Shown here one piece after another: positions 1 through 32,130 of a stretch of 64,000 nt of DNA (positions are counted from its first letter, which is position 1; each line of letters opens with the position of its first letter). Source of the stretch: Watersipora subatra (Eukaryota; Bryozoa; Gymnolaemata; Cheilostomatida; Watersiporidae); assembly GCF_963576615.1 (NCBI RefSeq), contig NC_088710.1, positions 4,010,001-4,074,000 of the forward strand, read 5' to 3'. Made by a program: the position numbers and the translations under genes. Under the pieces are notes generated by a model. That model did not search any database and had not been told where the DNA came from. It was given only the letters and a program-made list of their open reading frames with translations.

Positions 1-540
1 CTAAGACCACTGTCCAACTTAAGTTCTTTGAATCTCATAGAAAGGTATGAAGAAAAGAATGCACATGTAAGGGAGTCACATCTGATTAGTCAGAACTAAT
101 AGAACTGAATAAGTAATGTATTGATCTGTAATACTCATGCAATGATCTAACATTTAAATGTGGAGACAACATACAACAACCTCTCCAAGCATATCAACGA
201 GACATTCACAACAGCTGTTTCTAAAACAAGTGTCTCGAATGACAGTTACATTTATTTAAATTTTTACGACTGAATATTGGGCATAAAAGGAAATCAATAC
301 TATGAAATAAAATTATTGTAAATATAATGTGCTGTAAATAAGTGGGTAAAAACTAAAGGCATCCATCTCACATTCACGTTTCACTATAATAATAATAAAG
401 CCTGGAGGCCATATGAAGGTAAAATAGCGAGCCTTTAGGATGCTCGCCTTATTCTTATAGAGCTTTTTCTATATCTGCTTTAAAATAGACAGCAGCAAGA
501 CAAATAACAATGAAGCGGATGCCAACTCATGCTGAACATG
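1..540 (-). other. PLK1 3' UTR and downstream flank
   Basis: No coding signal on either strand. On the minus strand an AATAAA (TTTATT at 251-256) lies 285 nt past the PLK1 stop and is the likely polyadenylation signal, giving a 3' UTR of about 300 nt. Confidence 0.6.
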
Positions 541-21558
<21,018 letters not shown>

Positions 21559-21730
21559 TTTGTTTTAATTGTTAAAATGTACTTCAACAGGAGCGGTGGC
21601 TCTTCTTTTGGGATTTGATTTGAACGGTGGTTTTAAACGGTTTTCAATCAAGATTGGCTGAGCTCAGCAATCTCAGTTATACTATTGGTCCAACTCTAAA
21701 CCTCGTTTTGGAACAAGCCAATTGGTTTGC
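21559..21730 (-). promoter_or_regulatory. PLK1 promoter with CCAAT boxes and CHR-like motif
   Basis: Read on the minus strand, three CCAAT boxes lie upstream of the ATG (plus-strand ATTGG at 21721-21725, 21684-21688 and 21653-21657). The last two are 31 bp apart, and TTTAAA follows about 20 bp downstream (21632-21637). Paired NF-Y sites near a TTTGAA/TTTAAA CHR are the known architecture of G2/M gene promoters, PLK1 included. The motif positions are seen; the function is inferred. Confidence 0.6.
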
Positions 21731-22728
21731 TTCGACCAACACCAACCTTATCATAAAAATAGCTAAGGTCATTGCCATAATCGAGTTACAGAGATTTCGC
21801 CTACAGGAGGATTTGGCTAGAAAAGTTCTGTCTATGAGAAAGTTCGGCTACGAGAGGTTTCGTCTACAAGCGTTGGGAGATTACGTTTAGAATTCCGGGA
21901 GATTACGTCTATAACAGTTAAAGAGATTGCGCCCACTAATCGATCAATGAAGAGACGGTCAGGCCAATAAAGAAAAACGGTAAGAAATAATGCAATAGCA
22001 ATGTTTTCGCCAAATATTGGTTGAAAAATATTGTTATGAGTGGAATAAGTTATATTCATTCGGCCATTACCAGCGGTGCTGGGTTGCTTGTCACATAATT
22101 ATTGAGATTTGGAGTTGCCGCTCCATGATTATATAGTTGGCCTAGTGACAGACAACTCACACTTAACAAAACAGTATAATAGCAAGTACATTTCTTTTTT
22201 CTTAGTCAGTCTATACCTTGATACTGAACAGACTACACCTCAGATAACATTATAACTTTACTTACTGTTAAGAACAACCAAAAACATGTAATTCTATAGT
22301 ATACTAATCTAATATTAGCACCTACCCTAGTTATATAGAGGGAAGTGTTAGGGAGTGGAGAGTGAGATAGCTAGTGGTGAGCTAGGAGAAGATAGCTTTC
22401 AAGAAAGACAAACCATTGGTCACATGAAACCACTACTATTGTAGAAAAGGACATTAACTATATGCAATAGTGATCCTCCAAGCCACACAGACACTTGCCA
22501 CGGAGAGAGACATAGATTCGTCAAACTATATTCACAGCAAGGAAGAAGGATATCGCTGGGTCGTGCTCTACACATAATACAAGAGGTACAACCATTAGTT
22601 AAATAGGAACTAAACATTTGAGTTATATCATTATATAACAGCTGATTGATGTCACCTCTCAATCAGAACGAAACTCGCATGAATATAAAATAAAAAGAAC
22701 GCATCATCAATTTATTATCTCCTTGCTT

Positions 22729-22765
<37 letters not shown>

Positions 22766-23740
22766 GCTACTGTTACTACTGGCGGCTCTCCAGAATCACC
22801 AAAACGCTTAGACGTGTGCTCAGGAACAAAGTGAGATACCCAAAGCTCAAAGCTCTGGTAGATGTCCTGAGTTTGATAAGGTCATCACTATCTTAATGCA
22901 ATAGTAAATTTTTTGTACTACAAATTATTATTTAGCAATAGTGTAGTTGTAATTTATTAATAGTGTGCAACTTACGGTGAATTAATATTGATAAGTCAAT
23001 ATATTTTGCATTAGTCTGTTTTTTCTATATTAAGTTAATAGTAAAACGAGTTTGAGTGAATGAATGAACCAACACAATCTAATTATTTACAAATGAGTAA
23101 TAAACAAATACATGTAATTTTTTTATAGCTTAATTATTCTATTCTGGTCACTTGAGATATATTTTTTTTATTTATTGCTAATTTATACATAGTTGTAATT
23201 GTAGTATAACAAAGATATGTATCTTTGGTACAAATATATTATAGAGTGGTTTTTATTATTCTGTGTTGCAGGCAAGGTTGATTAATTAAAAGATTGAGAT
23301 ATGAGTTCAAACTGTGTTTTGCAGGGGATTCATAGTGGTAATAAAATTGGTAATATTACAATGAAAAATTCGTTTTTTGAGCAGTAAAATTTGTCTAAAA
23401 CTGTAAAATATGAAAAGCCAACACCGGGTGGCAGGCTATACACTACAATTTTGTATGCAAGTAATGTAATATTTAAATTGCTAGTCCCACGTAACGGCTT
23501 TCAGACTTTTTCATTTAACTCAATCGAAATAATTATATCAAACTAGATGACTACATGCCTTTGTTAGGCTGGAGGCGGTTGTACCACATTCGTCATAATC
23601 ATTCCATAGCTTCATCAGCCTTTACATAGCTGTTTTGGATGATTTCTTAGCCATTTTTCTGATTTTCTTAGCCGATATGAGTTTCACATTGATTATTACT
23701 GTCAATTTAAATACTCTATGTAGTTTTGTAATACTTTTTT
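21731..23740. other. Intergenic, upstream of PLK1
   Basis: 21760-21930 is a loose series of GAGATTACGTCTAC-like units, related in sense to the array at 24870-25000. 22731-22775 is an (ACT)n microsatellite. No convincing gene is seen; the 87-residue plus-strand ORF at 21627 overlaps the PLK1 promoter and lacks support. Confidence 0.5.
22731..22775. repeat. (ACT)n microsatellite
   Basis: An uninterrupted run of ACT triplets passing into ACC and mixed triplets. Confidence 0.95.
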
Positions 23741-23744
23741 GTAG

Positions 23745-24120
23745 AGATTTAGGGCACCATTGCTAAATGCCTTGTGATTAAAGGGTGCCACCCTTCCACC
23801 TTGTTGTTGGTTTTTGTAGGGCTCGAGAACTGAGACCATGAAGTGGGTGGCTAGATAGTCGATGTGACCCATATGGACCTGATATACTCTGCAAAATTTT
23901 CAAGTCTGTAATCTCCTTTTGCCAACCCAGTCCAACATTCTTTATTGCGTTGAGCAGACAGCATAGGCAAAGCTAGAAATTTGATGATTTTTGTAATCTT
24001 ACTGTCATCTTTGAATAGAGGAGCTAATCTTAATGTCTGTACCTTTCTGTACACAGCTTGGGTCCAGGTAAAGTGACACCCATGCACTGGTACATCATAC
24101 ATGGCTTTGGGGACTTTCCA
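23745..24120 (-). pseudogene. MULE-type transposase C-terminal remnant
   Basis: Minus-strand reading VHGCHFTWTQAVYRKVQTL then LALPMLSAQ and FAEYIRSIW matches the MULE transposase block (GCxFHxxQAxxRKVQ, LPxL, YxxxTW). After a frameshift the hallmark TNNKVEGWH follows at about 23770-23795. Broken by shifts and stops. Confidence 0.75.
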
Positions 24121-25494
24121 TAAACTTGTTGGACAAGTAATGAATTAGTTTTTGTTGTCATGTTGCAAAAAAATCAGCCATGTTTATTAAAATCGAAGGG
24201 TTTGCATATTCTCGTGTGGTCTGCGATTTATTCAAAATTCGTCAGAATGATATGCTGTTATTTCAACAGCCCTTTCTTGTTGAAATAACCTTGCAATATA
24301 TAAATATTGTGGGAATAGCAATATGCATACTGCTATTGCATATTCTTTTTCATATTAGGTCGTGTTGATCACTAATAATCATGATTTAGTTAGAATGTTA
24401 TGCTGGTTTTAATTCAGTTTCCTTTATAATGGTTAGACAACTCCTAATCCAACTGATGTCCATATAGGTAGGTATTCACATCACACCAGCAATGATGGTT
24501 GGACAACTCCCATGCCTAATACTTCCAGCAGCATAGCAATTGCCCTAGATTTTCAAGATTGCTTGCTGATGTATCGTAGTTCTTGCTGCAATTATGTTGC
24601 AGTTAAATGTTTTGTAGCAGTTGTGATATTTTATGATCCCACAATTTATTATTTCTTTCGACTTATTGGTCATCTATCGACTTATTGATAATCTATCGTT
24701 TCAAACCCTGACACAGGGGTAATAGGATCTGATCTAAAGATACTTCATTTACATATACAATACATTCACACGCACAACCATCTCATAGGTATATCCATCA
24801 TGTCATTCTTTATTTGATACATCACAAAATTAGAGTAGAGGTAATATCCTAGAACGTAGGCGTCACCTCTCAGTTAGTGGGCGTAATCTCCTGTAGGCAA
24901 AGTTAGTTGTAGGCGTAATTTTTCTGTAGGCAAAGTTAGTTGTAGGCGTAATTTTTCTGTAGGCAAAATCACTTGTAGACGTAACCTTTCGTAAGCACAA
25001 TCTCTGGGCCTCTCTCTCTACCTCATAACCGCAGGCGAACCTAAGCGTCGACACTTTGTTATGAAACGTCGGTTACCTAAATAAACTATGAGTCACGCGC
25101 TTAAAAAAATTACTCAGTCTTAGTCGGAGAAATCAACTAAAGAAATCTGTCAAAATTTTGAAACTTCGAACCTAAAAATGTATAGATAGAAATCATAGAA
25201 CTACTAGAAAGTTTCGAGAATGTGAGGCCAAAATATAGACGCAACGGAATGAAGGAAGTTTGGCAAAAACGGTATACGTATATGAGTACGTTAAAGACTA
25301 CTGTAACAAGCTAATGAGAATTATCCTTTCTCGTGTGACGAAATTCGCTATGCTATTTGACAAGTAGCGTATCGCTTATTATGGTACAGCCATAATTGTC
25401 TGTTGTCACGGCATGAATTCGCAAGCACAATTTTGTGTTACAAGCGTTTTAGACAATCTCAAATTAAGCCGAGTCTTACCTCAGACGAGGTAGA
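24121..25494. other. Intergenic with short minisatellite
   Basis: 24870-25000 holds about three units of a 33-bp repeat (CTGTAGGCAAAGTTAGTTG core). No gene is seen. Confidence 0.5.
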
Positions 25495-25621
25495 ACTTCC
25501 TAACGATTTAATTTAAATCTAAAGGGAAGCCTCTATTTATTGGGTTTGTTTTGAGTCAAGGTATAATTTGGAGAGCAGCACACTGCTACTTAGGATTATT
25601 GAGTTTTGGTTGCGTGCCCTC
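25495..25621 (-). mobile_element. LINE 3' tail, last codons and 3' UTR
   Basis: The LINE frame resumes to the left of the Gypsy insertion and reaches a stop (TAA) within 25 bases of the junction. The last 5 bases, CCCTC at 25617-25621, are the target duplication of Gypsy-1. The outer limit of the LINE is uncertain. Confidence 0.6.
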
Positions 25622-25686
25622 TGTAATGGTATTAATTGAGTGCACGTGTCATTTTAATCCTCGTAATTGCGATCTCATGAGACCGC
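25622..25686 (+). repeat. Gypsy-1 5' LTR, first 65 bp
   Basis: TGTAATGGTATTAATTGAGT start, identical in layout to 35497-35561. The rest of this LTR continues at 31068. Confidence 0.95.
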
Positions 25687-25825
25687 TGTTATAGCTAAAA
25701 ATCATGTTTTTGAAATAGCTGTATATTAGCAATGTTCCCACAAACGTAAATGTCAAGAGATTAGTTAATAGGTAGGAAACTTAGCAGTTACAATACATTC
25801 CTACAGCATATATTATCTCCCACTA
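25687..25825. repeat. Truncated left terminal repeat of the nested element
   Basis: 139 bp matching 30326-30464 at 137 positions. It ends abruptly at CTCCCACTA, where the ZNFX1 fragment begins; the ZNFX1 frame ends at a stop inside this repeat. Confidence 0.92.
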
Positions 25826-27262
25826 CTACATTTGTGTCCACAAGCAAGCAAGAATTTGCATGGCTGTTTGCATGTGAATGTTTTAACCATCAGTCTGATG
25901 GAGCCAGTTGGTGCGACTTCGTGGCAAAGCAACTGATTCTCCTCACCACACAAGAGACACTTCTGTGCTACCTTCTGCTCACACTTCTCTGTGCATTTCT
26001 CAGAGCACCGTTTAGCGCAAGTATGGCCGCAAATAAGGGTTTCGGTACAGTTTTCAAGACAGGGTATTTCAGCGAGATCTCCGTATGTCCTGTGACACTC
26101 CACGAGTCTGGTGTGACCGCATGGTAGAGTTATACTTGTTGGCTTTTCACATGGTGGGCTGGTTTCATAGCAGAGCGACGGACAAGGGTGGTTGCAGTTC
26201 TCCAGAAGCCTTTTGCATTTCTCCTTACATTCGTACTTATCATGGCTATAGTGGCACTTGAGCCTGCAGCGGTGGCCACATAAAAGCTTTTCTTTACAAG
26301 GCCTGGTGCAGCCACCATCAGGAGCATAGTTCTGAAAGTCTTCTGGTAACTTCAACTGGGCCAGGGACTTGCTGTGACGACAAGAGACAAGTATGGTGTT
26401 TCCAAGAACTTCCGCATCTCTTATGACTTTATTCCATAAACCTTGACGCCTTCTAAAAAGTTCCATATCGCCAAAGACAAACATTCCGTCTCTAGCCCGA
26501 GAAAGAGACACGCATACTCGGTTCTCCATAGCAACAAAACCAGCATCATTCTTGGAGTTGCTTCGAACTAATGAGAGAATAACTATCTTGTTCTCTTCAC
26601 CCTGATAATTGTCGACAGATGTGATAATGAGTCCATCAAAATCTTTTTTAGGAAGTTTTTTCTGCAGCTCAAACATCTGTTTGCTGTACATGGTGATGAT
26701 GGTAATGTTTGAGGGTTCGTAGTCCTGCTGGATCAGGAACCGTGCAAAAGCAACAACTATCTCCACTTCAAACACATTGTATTTGCTGGTCAATTTGGGA
26801 TCAGAGGCCTCCTGCTTATCATGCGCAAAGAACCTGACTGGTGATGTCACACCTCTGATTGGTTCTCTTCCGAATACACTTTCATGGTCATCCAATTTCT
26901 CATAGACATTCCTGACAAACATGGAAATCTCTGGTCTCATCTTGTGTTGTTGATCAAGGGTGGTGTGTGGCAGTCCGTTGTTGACAAATCTCTCAAACAT
27001 GGAGAGGTCAAGGTGATATTTTTTAGCAAGTTCGTAGACGGTTGGATTTGGTCGCAATTGCTTGTGATCACCAATGAGAATCAACTGCTGACATTGACGG
27101 ATGAGTGCTGTCGTTATGTGAGCCTCCAGGACTTCTGCTGCCTCCTCAACAATCACTATCTTTGGTCCAACAATCTTCATAGCCTCCTGGTACTTGGCAG
27201 CACCGGTAGTTGTCATCCCAATGACCTTACACTGATTCATAATGTTGGCGGTCATTTGCACC
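25813..27262 (-). pseudogene. ZNFX1: ZNFX1-like helicase/NFX1 zinc-finger fragment
   Basis: An open 482-codon segment, 5' bounded by an acceptor-like CATTCTGAAG before GGTGCAAATG. It carries SF1 helicase motifs [12 protein letters not shown], motif [12 protein letters not shown], motif [15 protein letters not shown], motif [17 protein letters not shown], motif [20 protein letters not shown], then NFX1-type cysteine repeats ([24 protein letters not shown]). ZNFX1 is a mitochondria-associated double-stranded-RNA sensor in vertebrates and a small-RNA factor in nematodes. The Walker A part is missing and the C-terminus is cut at the repeat junction, where four foreign residues and a stop follow. 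It is a fragment carried inside a mobile element, not a full gene. No internal stop suggests recent capture or selection. Confidence 0.88.
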
Positions 27263-27865
27263 CTTCAGAATGAGCAGTGGGAAGCTTGTAAGGATGTAGT
27301 AACAGAAGAACATATACAATGTGAAGAATTGTTTGTTGCCCAACCAATAGACTGTGGTCTGTCTTCACAGGCCAAAGTAAGCATATTTCAGGCACCGCTA
27401 ATAGAAAGTGGTGACAGCGTGGCTCTAAAGATTTACACTGCCGTTGAAACTCCTACACAATCTGTCTATAGCAGTGACATAGCTGAACGGTTGCCCATGG
27501 CAACCACATCAAAGTTGAGTAGGGAAATAAAATCTTGTGTGCATCTGCACCCACAGTTCGATCGTGATCAAAAATCGCTATCCATTAATCAGGAGTTTAA
27601 TGACAGAATGAATCTTGCACTTCCCAAAACTTCTGACATTGATCTGATGAATTACGGCATTCAATTGGTAGCTACTTCCTTTCTTCTGGCAGTATATGAA
27701 TGTATATCTCTAAATTTAATGACCCATGACCCTTCCCTTGATACCTCAATAGATCACAATAAAGATCTAGTTGAATCCGGTTTGGAATCTGATTTACAGC
27801 ACGATGACAATGTGTTTGAAAAAATCAACCCAACAGATGCTGATGAGGGTTATTGTTCAGAATAA
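27242..27865 (+). CDS. Unrecognised coding-like ORF in the nested element
   Basis: 207 codons from the first ATG. If the acceptor CACCCTTCAG at 27268 is used, the exon begins [15 protein letters not shown]. Composition is protein-like and non-repetitive, with a hydrophobic stretch [18 protein letters not shown] and an acidic end [10 protein letters not shown] before TAA. It starts head-to-head within 10 bp of the ZNFX1 fragment on the other strand. No family recognised; it may be a terminal exon of another captured gene. Confidence 0.5.
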   Translation: MLAVICTLQNEQWEACKDVVTEEHIQCEELFVAQPIDCGLSSQAKVSIFQAPLIESGDSVALKIYTAVETPTQSVYSSDIAERLPMATTSKLSREIKSCVHLHPQFDRDQKSLSINQEFNDRMNLALPKTSDIDLMNYGIQLVATSFLLAVYECISLNLMTHDPSLDTSIDHNKDLVESGLESDLQHDDNVFEKINPTDADEGYCSE

Positions 27866-30325
27866 TTCTGTTTTGCCTTTTGTTTTTTCTCTAAAATTTA
27901 CATTGTATGTCCACACTTGAAGAAGTGGATAAAACCTTTTTTTTTAAAACTGGGTCCAGATGATATTGATTAAACTATTTTTGGCTAAAATAAGATGTGC
28001 ATCGTTGCACAAAAATTTTATATTTTGTTTTAATAACAAACATGGCCATTAATTTTATGGAAATAAGTAGATGTGGAATAACCTACAAGATATTTTATCT
28101 TTTAAAGTGATCACTTTTGGCCAGCTTTTGATGTCACATCAATCCACTATCTTTTCAAACAGGTGGCGTACTAGTCGCCAACCATTTAAAGGAATTGGGC
28201 TCATAATGTTGACACCATGGACAAACATAAATCCTGATCAGGCACTGCAGTGAAACAACAACTTTTACGTGTACACGAACTCTACTTTAATGACTACACA
28301 GTCACTCACACTTTTGAATTTGGGGCTGTAGACTGACTACCACAGCCATAGACCCACATACACGCGCAAGCGCAACACGGGCGCCTAGCGAATGTGATTG
28401 AAGCTTGAAAGTGTGTGTCAGGGTATGATGTGTGAAGTTAATGGAAGGAATGCTCTGTAATTAGGGTATTACACAACTAATAGTACCCATTTATGACTAA
28501 TTAGTCTACAACCCAGTTATATATAGATCCCATAGCTATTAAATTTACTTTTAATTGCCTATGCATGAAATGTTAAACATCGTTTCATTACAGGAATTGC
28601 AGGTTAGGTACAAACGATCGATCGGGATCTGATGAATGGCCAAAAGAAACAAACCTTGATACAATCGTTACGTTACGAAGCCCGTGTCACTAAAACTCGT
28701 AGTAGTACATCTTCATGTACTAGTGCTAGCTGAAGCACCGAAAACAAACAGTTTCGTTCTTATTTACGTTCACTGCAATTATTTATTATTACATGTTGTT
28801 TCGAGTGATATTTATTACATGGTAGCTGCTACAAGATCGGGTTGTAAACCCTCGTGCCCACAGAGGCAACAATTGCGCATGAGCTATTACAGGGCCATGA
28901 CGCACCAATGGCCATCAGATATTTGGTTAAGGGACAAATGAATCTCAAGCTTGAGAGATTGAGAAGCCTACAACAGTGTTGCAGAGCAGTAAAATAAATG
29001 TTTTGGAAAGCTGGAGAGCTCTCAGTAAATGTCGTAGAGACAGCTGAAAACTTAACTTATAATTGTGACAGAGACTCAGTTTAAAAGTACTGAAGCCTGC
29101 TTTTACTCTCCAGGGATTGACATCTGGAAATAGATGTTCGTGAGTTGGTAGTTGCATTTGAGTATCAATAGCTCACCACAGAGATCTAGGGTTCACCGTT
29201 CAATACAAAACTCAGATCTGATGTCAGTTTTTCGAAGCACAGAAAGTATTTTGATTCAAACTTTTTGTTTACCTATACCCCTATTGGTAATTGACAAGAC
29301 ATAGTTTTTTTATGTATCCCAATGGCTCACATATTTTATCTTTATGACCACATAATATAAAAGTGACAAATTACACAGCTGGGTGACACACGTCTGTCGA
29401 GACAATTGAAAAATTTTATTCAAATTATTCAAATCTATGTGGAAAATCTCTATCTATGAAACTAGGGTGAAGGCATCCAATTGCAGCATCAGCTGCATCG
29501 TAAAAACCTAACAGTCATTTAAAGCACGTTTAGCAGTAGAGGTTTAGAATTAAATGCAAGAAAATTGAGTCACCGCATCGACCAGGTGTTTGTAAAAGGA
29601 ATGTTATTAACTTGCTCAATAAATTACATTCGTGGCAGTGTTATCATAAAATCTCCTAGCAACCTAATCAGTAGTAAGGCTAAAGCTTTTCATGTGCTTA
29701 TACTAACGCATTTTCATGCTTCATGTTGCTTATGAAAGGGAATAAACCATTCCATGTTTGAAAACCAGTTTGAGTTTGGGTACTGCTAAAAAAGAAAACA
29801 CAAAAAAAAGTAACAACTCTTTATCAGTTGTTTGAACTTGAGGGATATTGTGTATTTGTCTTATGTTAATCTTCCATTAAATTTCCAGTCCATTGATTGT
29901 GATGTAACTTGGTGAGTGATGTATTGCTTTAATGCATTAAACGCCGTTTGTTTTACTTCAAGAAGCCCATGCATTTCCTCCCATAAATTAGGCGTTTGAA
30001 ATTTAGATGACTCTTAAGTCTATGAATTTACATAATATCCATTAAAGCCATGGTTACGTAGCAATCAGACTCAATTGTATTATAATCCTCAAGCATAGTG
30101 CATGCCCCATTTAGTTAGCATAGTTCTATGATTGGATATGCTTCCACAACGTGACACATCCTCTTTAATTTATGTTGTACCAGCTACACCCAGTGTACTC
30201 TAGTTTTAGATAATCTTTCATGTAATAGCATATGTAGGTAACTATAACTGTAGCTAAAACCGCCGCTAGTCCAAGAGATAATTTGTGTGATTCTACAAGA
30301 GTAGAATTTTTATTGACCGGGTGGA
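27866..30325. other. Interior of the nested element without recognised genes
   Basis: AT-rich, with only short ORFs on both strands. No reverse transcriptase, protease, integrase or transposase motif was found by eye. No clear polypurine tract or TGG primer site borders the right repeat at 30326. Confidence 0.5.
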
Positions 30326-31063
30326 TGTTATAGCTAAAAACCATGTTTTTGAAATAGCTGTATATTAGCAATGTTCCCACAAACGTAAATGTCAAGAGAT
30401 TAGTTAATAGGTAGGAAACTTAGCCGTTACAATACATTCCTACAGCATATATTATCTCCCACTAACGAAAACAAGTATGCATCAACAACCATTGCTTACA
30501 TGCTGCATACGTGTACGATATTCTTACCATTTGATTGTGGAGTTGGGAATTATTTACTCAGTCCATAGCAACACTATAGTAGGAACACAACTCCTATTCA
30601 GTCTATTCATTTATATAGAAGTAGCTTTATAGTTATATTCATTCCATGTCTAGCAACTAAGGAAGCAACACCATTTAATTGTATACTAATAGTTGATCGA
30701 TCAACATGTATATTGTATCATAATATCTTTCGTCTAGACTGCTAATCTAACCCCAGCCCAGTCTTTAGAGGGTTGTTTGGAGGTGTACGTACAGTAGTGT
30801 ATATATGAGGCATCGTTACATGAACTATAGCATTGGATTAGCCTTGTTGTAGAACCGTAACCTGACCATCACTAGACTACCTCCCACCTATCGGCATCGA
30901 CACTCACATAAACGATGAATAACACTATAGCACTAGCTAACCAGAGTCCTCTGCACCTAAAGACAAACACAACTGAAGTGAAGACTATCCATATATAAGG
31001 ATATTTGGACTCATACTAATACTGAAGGTAGATAGCTCATTTACAACAAAATAAGCTACAACA
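30326..31063. repeat. Right terminal repeat (LTR-like, 738 bp) of the nested element
   Basis: Starts TGTTATAGC and ends CTACAACA (near-inverse ends), followed by the target duplication CCGC. Its first 139 bp equal 25687-25825. Confidence 0.8.
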
Positions 31064-31260
31064 CCGCTAAAGACAGCCGCAGTAGAAGCACGCGCAATAG
31101 ACTAGTAGACTACAGACACGAACTGGATTGATATTCTGATCACGTTTTAGCAGTTAGTACCCCTTCCCCCTGGCCGGCCAGTCCCTGTCCTTCCGATAAG
31201 CTCTGACTTTTACAACAATACCGGTACACAGGTAATTTGCCTACGATATATATTATTACA
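31064..31260 (+). repeat. Gypsy-1 5' LTR, remaining 193 bp (after the CCGC duplication)
   Basis: Matches 35562-35754 with a few differences and ends TTACA immediately before the TGGTGGCAGC primer-site-like sequence. Confidence 0.95.
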
Positions 31261-31365
31261 TGGTGGCAGCTGGAGTTTTTGGACCCTGCTCTGTTAATTG
31301 TTTTTTTTTCTGCTTCCGCTTTTTGTGTCTGTAGTTTGCTTCTGTGATTGATTGTTATTCTCAAG

Positions 31366-32130
31366 ATGAACAGTGGCTTGAAAGCTCCTGGAGAGCTCTC
31401 TTTTGAGGGAAATGTTTCTGATAACTGGAGAAAGTGGCGGATCTCTCTTGAAAATTATTTGCTGGTAATTGATTTAGTATTGAAGCCAGACTTGAAGGCT
31501 ATTACCCCGGTTGAGAATGCTCTGATTAACAGACGTCAAGTAGCTATACTGCTTAATCAGGTCGGTGAAGAGGCTACAGAGATATTCAGTCAGTTTGAGT
31601 ATGAAGTTGGCCAAAGCCGAGACGTGTTAACTGATGTATTAGAAAAATTCGAGGCATATTGTAACCCTAGACGAAACATGCTGTATGAATGGTATGTGTT
31701 TTGGTCAATGAATCAAACTGATGGCGAGTCTATTGACATGTTTGTTAAACGATTGAAAACACAAGCTGCTAAGTGGGAATTTGGTACGTTGCGTGATCAA
31801 ATGCTGCTATGTCGTATTGTATTTGGGTTATCTGATGCTAAACTGAAAGAACGTCTTCTTAGGGACCGAGCCATCAACCTACAGAATGCTTTGGATGACA
31901 TACGCGCTGTAGAAATCACAAAACAGCAAATGTCCAGATTATCTACCAGTGACACAACTGTAAATACTCTACAGAATGAGCCCCTTGAATCTTGTGTTAA
32001 TTATGTTCAACGGGACTCGGGTGCTATACCTAAAAAGCCCAAACCTCGCAAAGAATGCAAGTATTGTGGATATAGCCATGCTAAAGGCCGATGCCCTGCC
32101 TATGGGAGACCTGTAACAACTGTGGGATAA
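31366..32130 (+). CDS. Gypsy-1 gag
   Basis: 254 codons from the ATG in CTCAAGATGAACAG. Retrotransposon-gag domain (FEAYCNPRRNMLYEWYVF, QTDGESIDMFVKRLK) followed by a zinc knuckle CKYCGYSHAKGRC. The frame closes just after this knuckle. A second knuckle (CNNCGIKNHFEKVC) lies in the pol frame, so a frame change falls between the two knuckles: either programmed -1 frameshifting or a mutation in an originally single ORF. Confidence 0.9.
   Translation: MNSGLKAPGELSFEGNVSDNWRKWRISLENYLLVIDLVLKPDLKAITPVENALINRRQVAILLNQVGEEATEIFSQFEYEVGQSRDVLTDVLEKFEAYCNPRRNMLYEWYVFWSMNQTDGESIDMFVKRLKTQAAKWEFGTLRDQMLLCRIVFGLSDAKLKERLLRDRAINLQNALDDIRAVEITKQQMSRLSTSDTTVNTLQNEPLESCVNYVQRDSGAIPKKPKPRKECKYCGYSHAKGRCPAYGRPVTTVG

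Larger units (their letters stand above)
25687..31063. mobile_element. Nested LTR-type element carrying host-gene sequence
   Basis: Inserted in the Gypsy-1 5' LTR with target duplication CCGC (25683-25686, 31064-31067); the uninterrupted 3' LTR shows the empty site. The ends are TGTTATAG and CTACAACA. The first 139 bp (25687-25825) repeat at 30326-30464 with 2 differences. The right copy continues to 31063 as a 738-bp LTR-like unit, while the left copy stops after 139 bp and abuts ZNFX1 coding sequence. No gag or pol is visible inside, so the element is non-autonomous. Whether it is an LTR element or another direct-repeat-bounded class is inference. Confidence 0.8.

Noticed and set aside
21627..21890. 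Plus-strand 87-codon ORF upstream of PLK1, possible divergent gene
   Set aside because: Overlaps the CCAAT-box promoter and a degenerate GAGATTACG repeat. No splice or family support.
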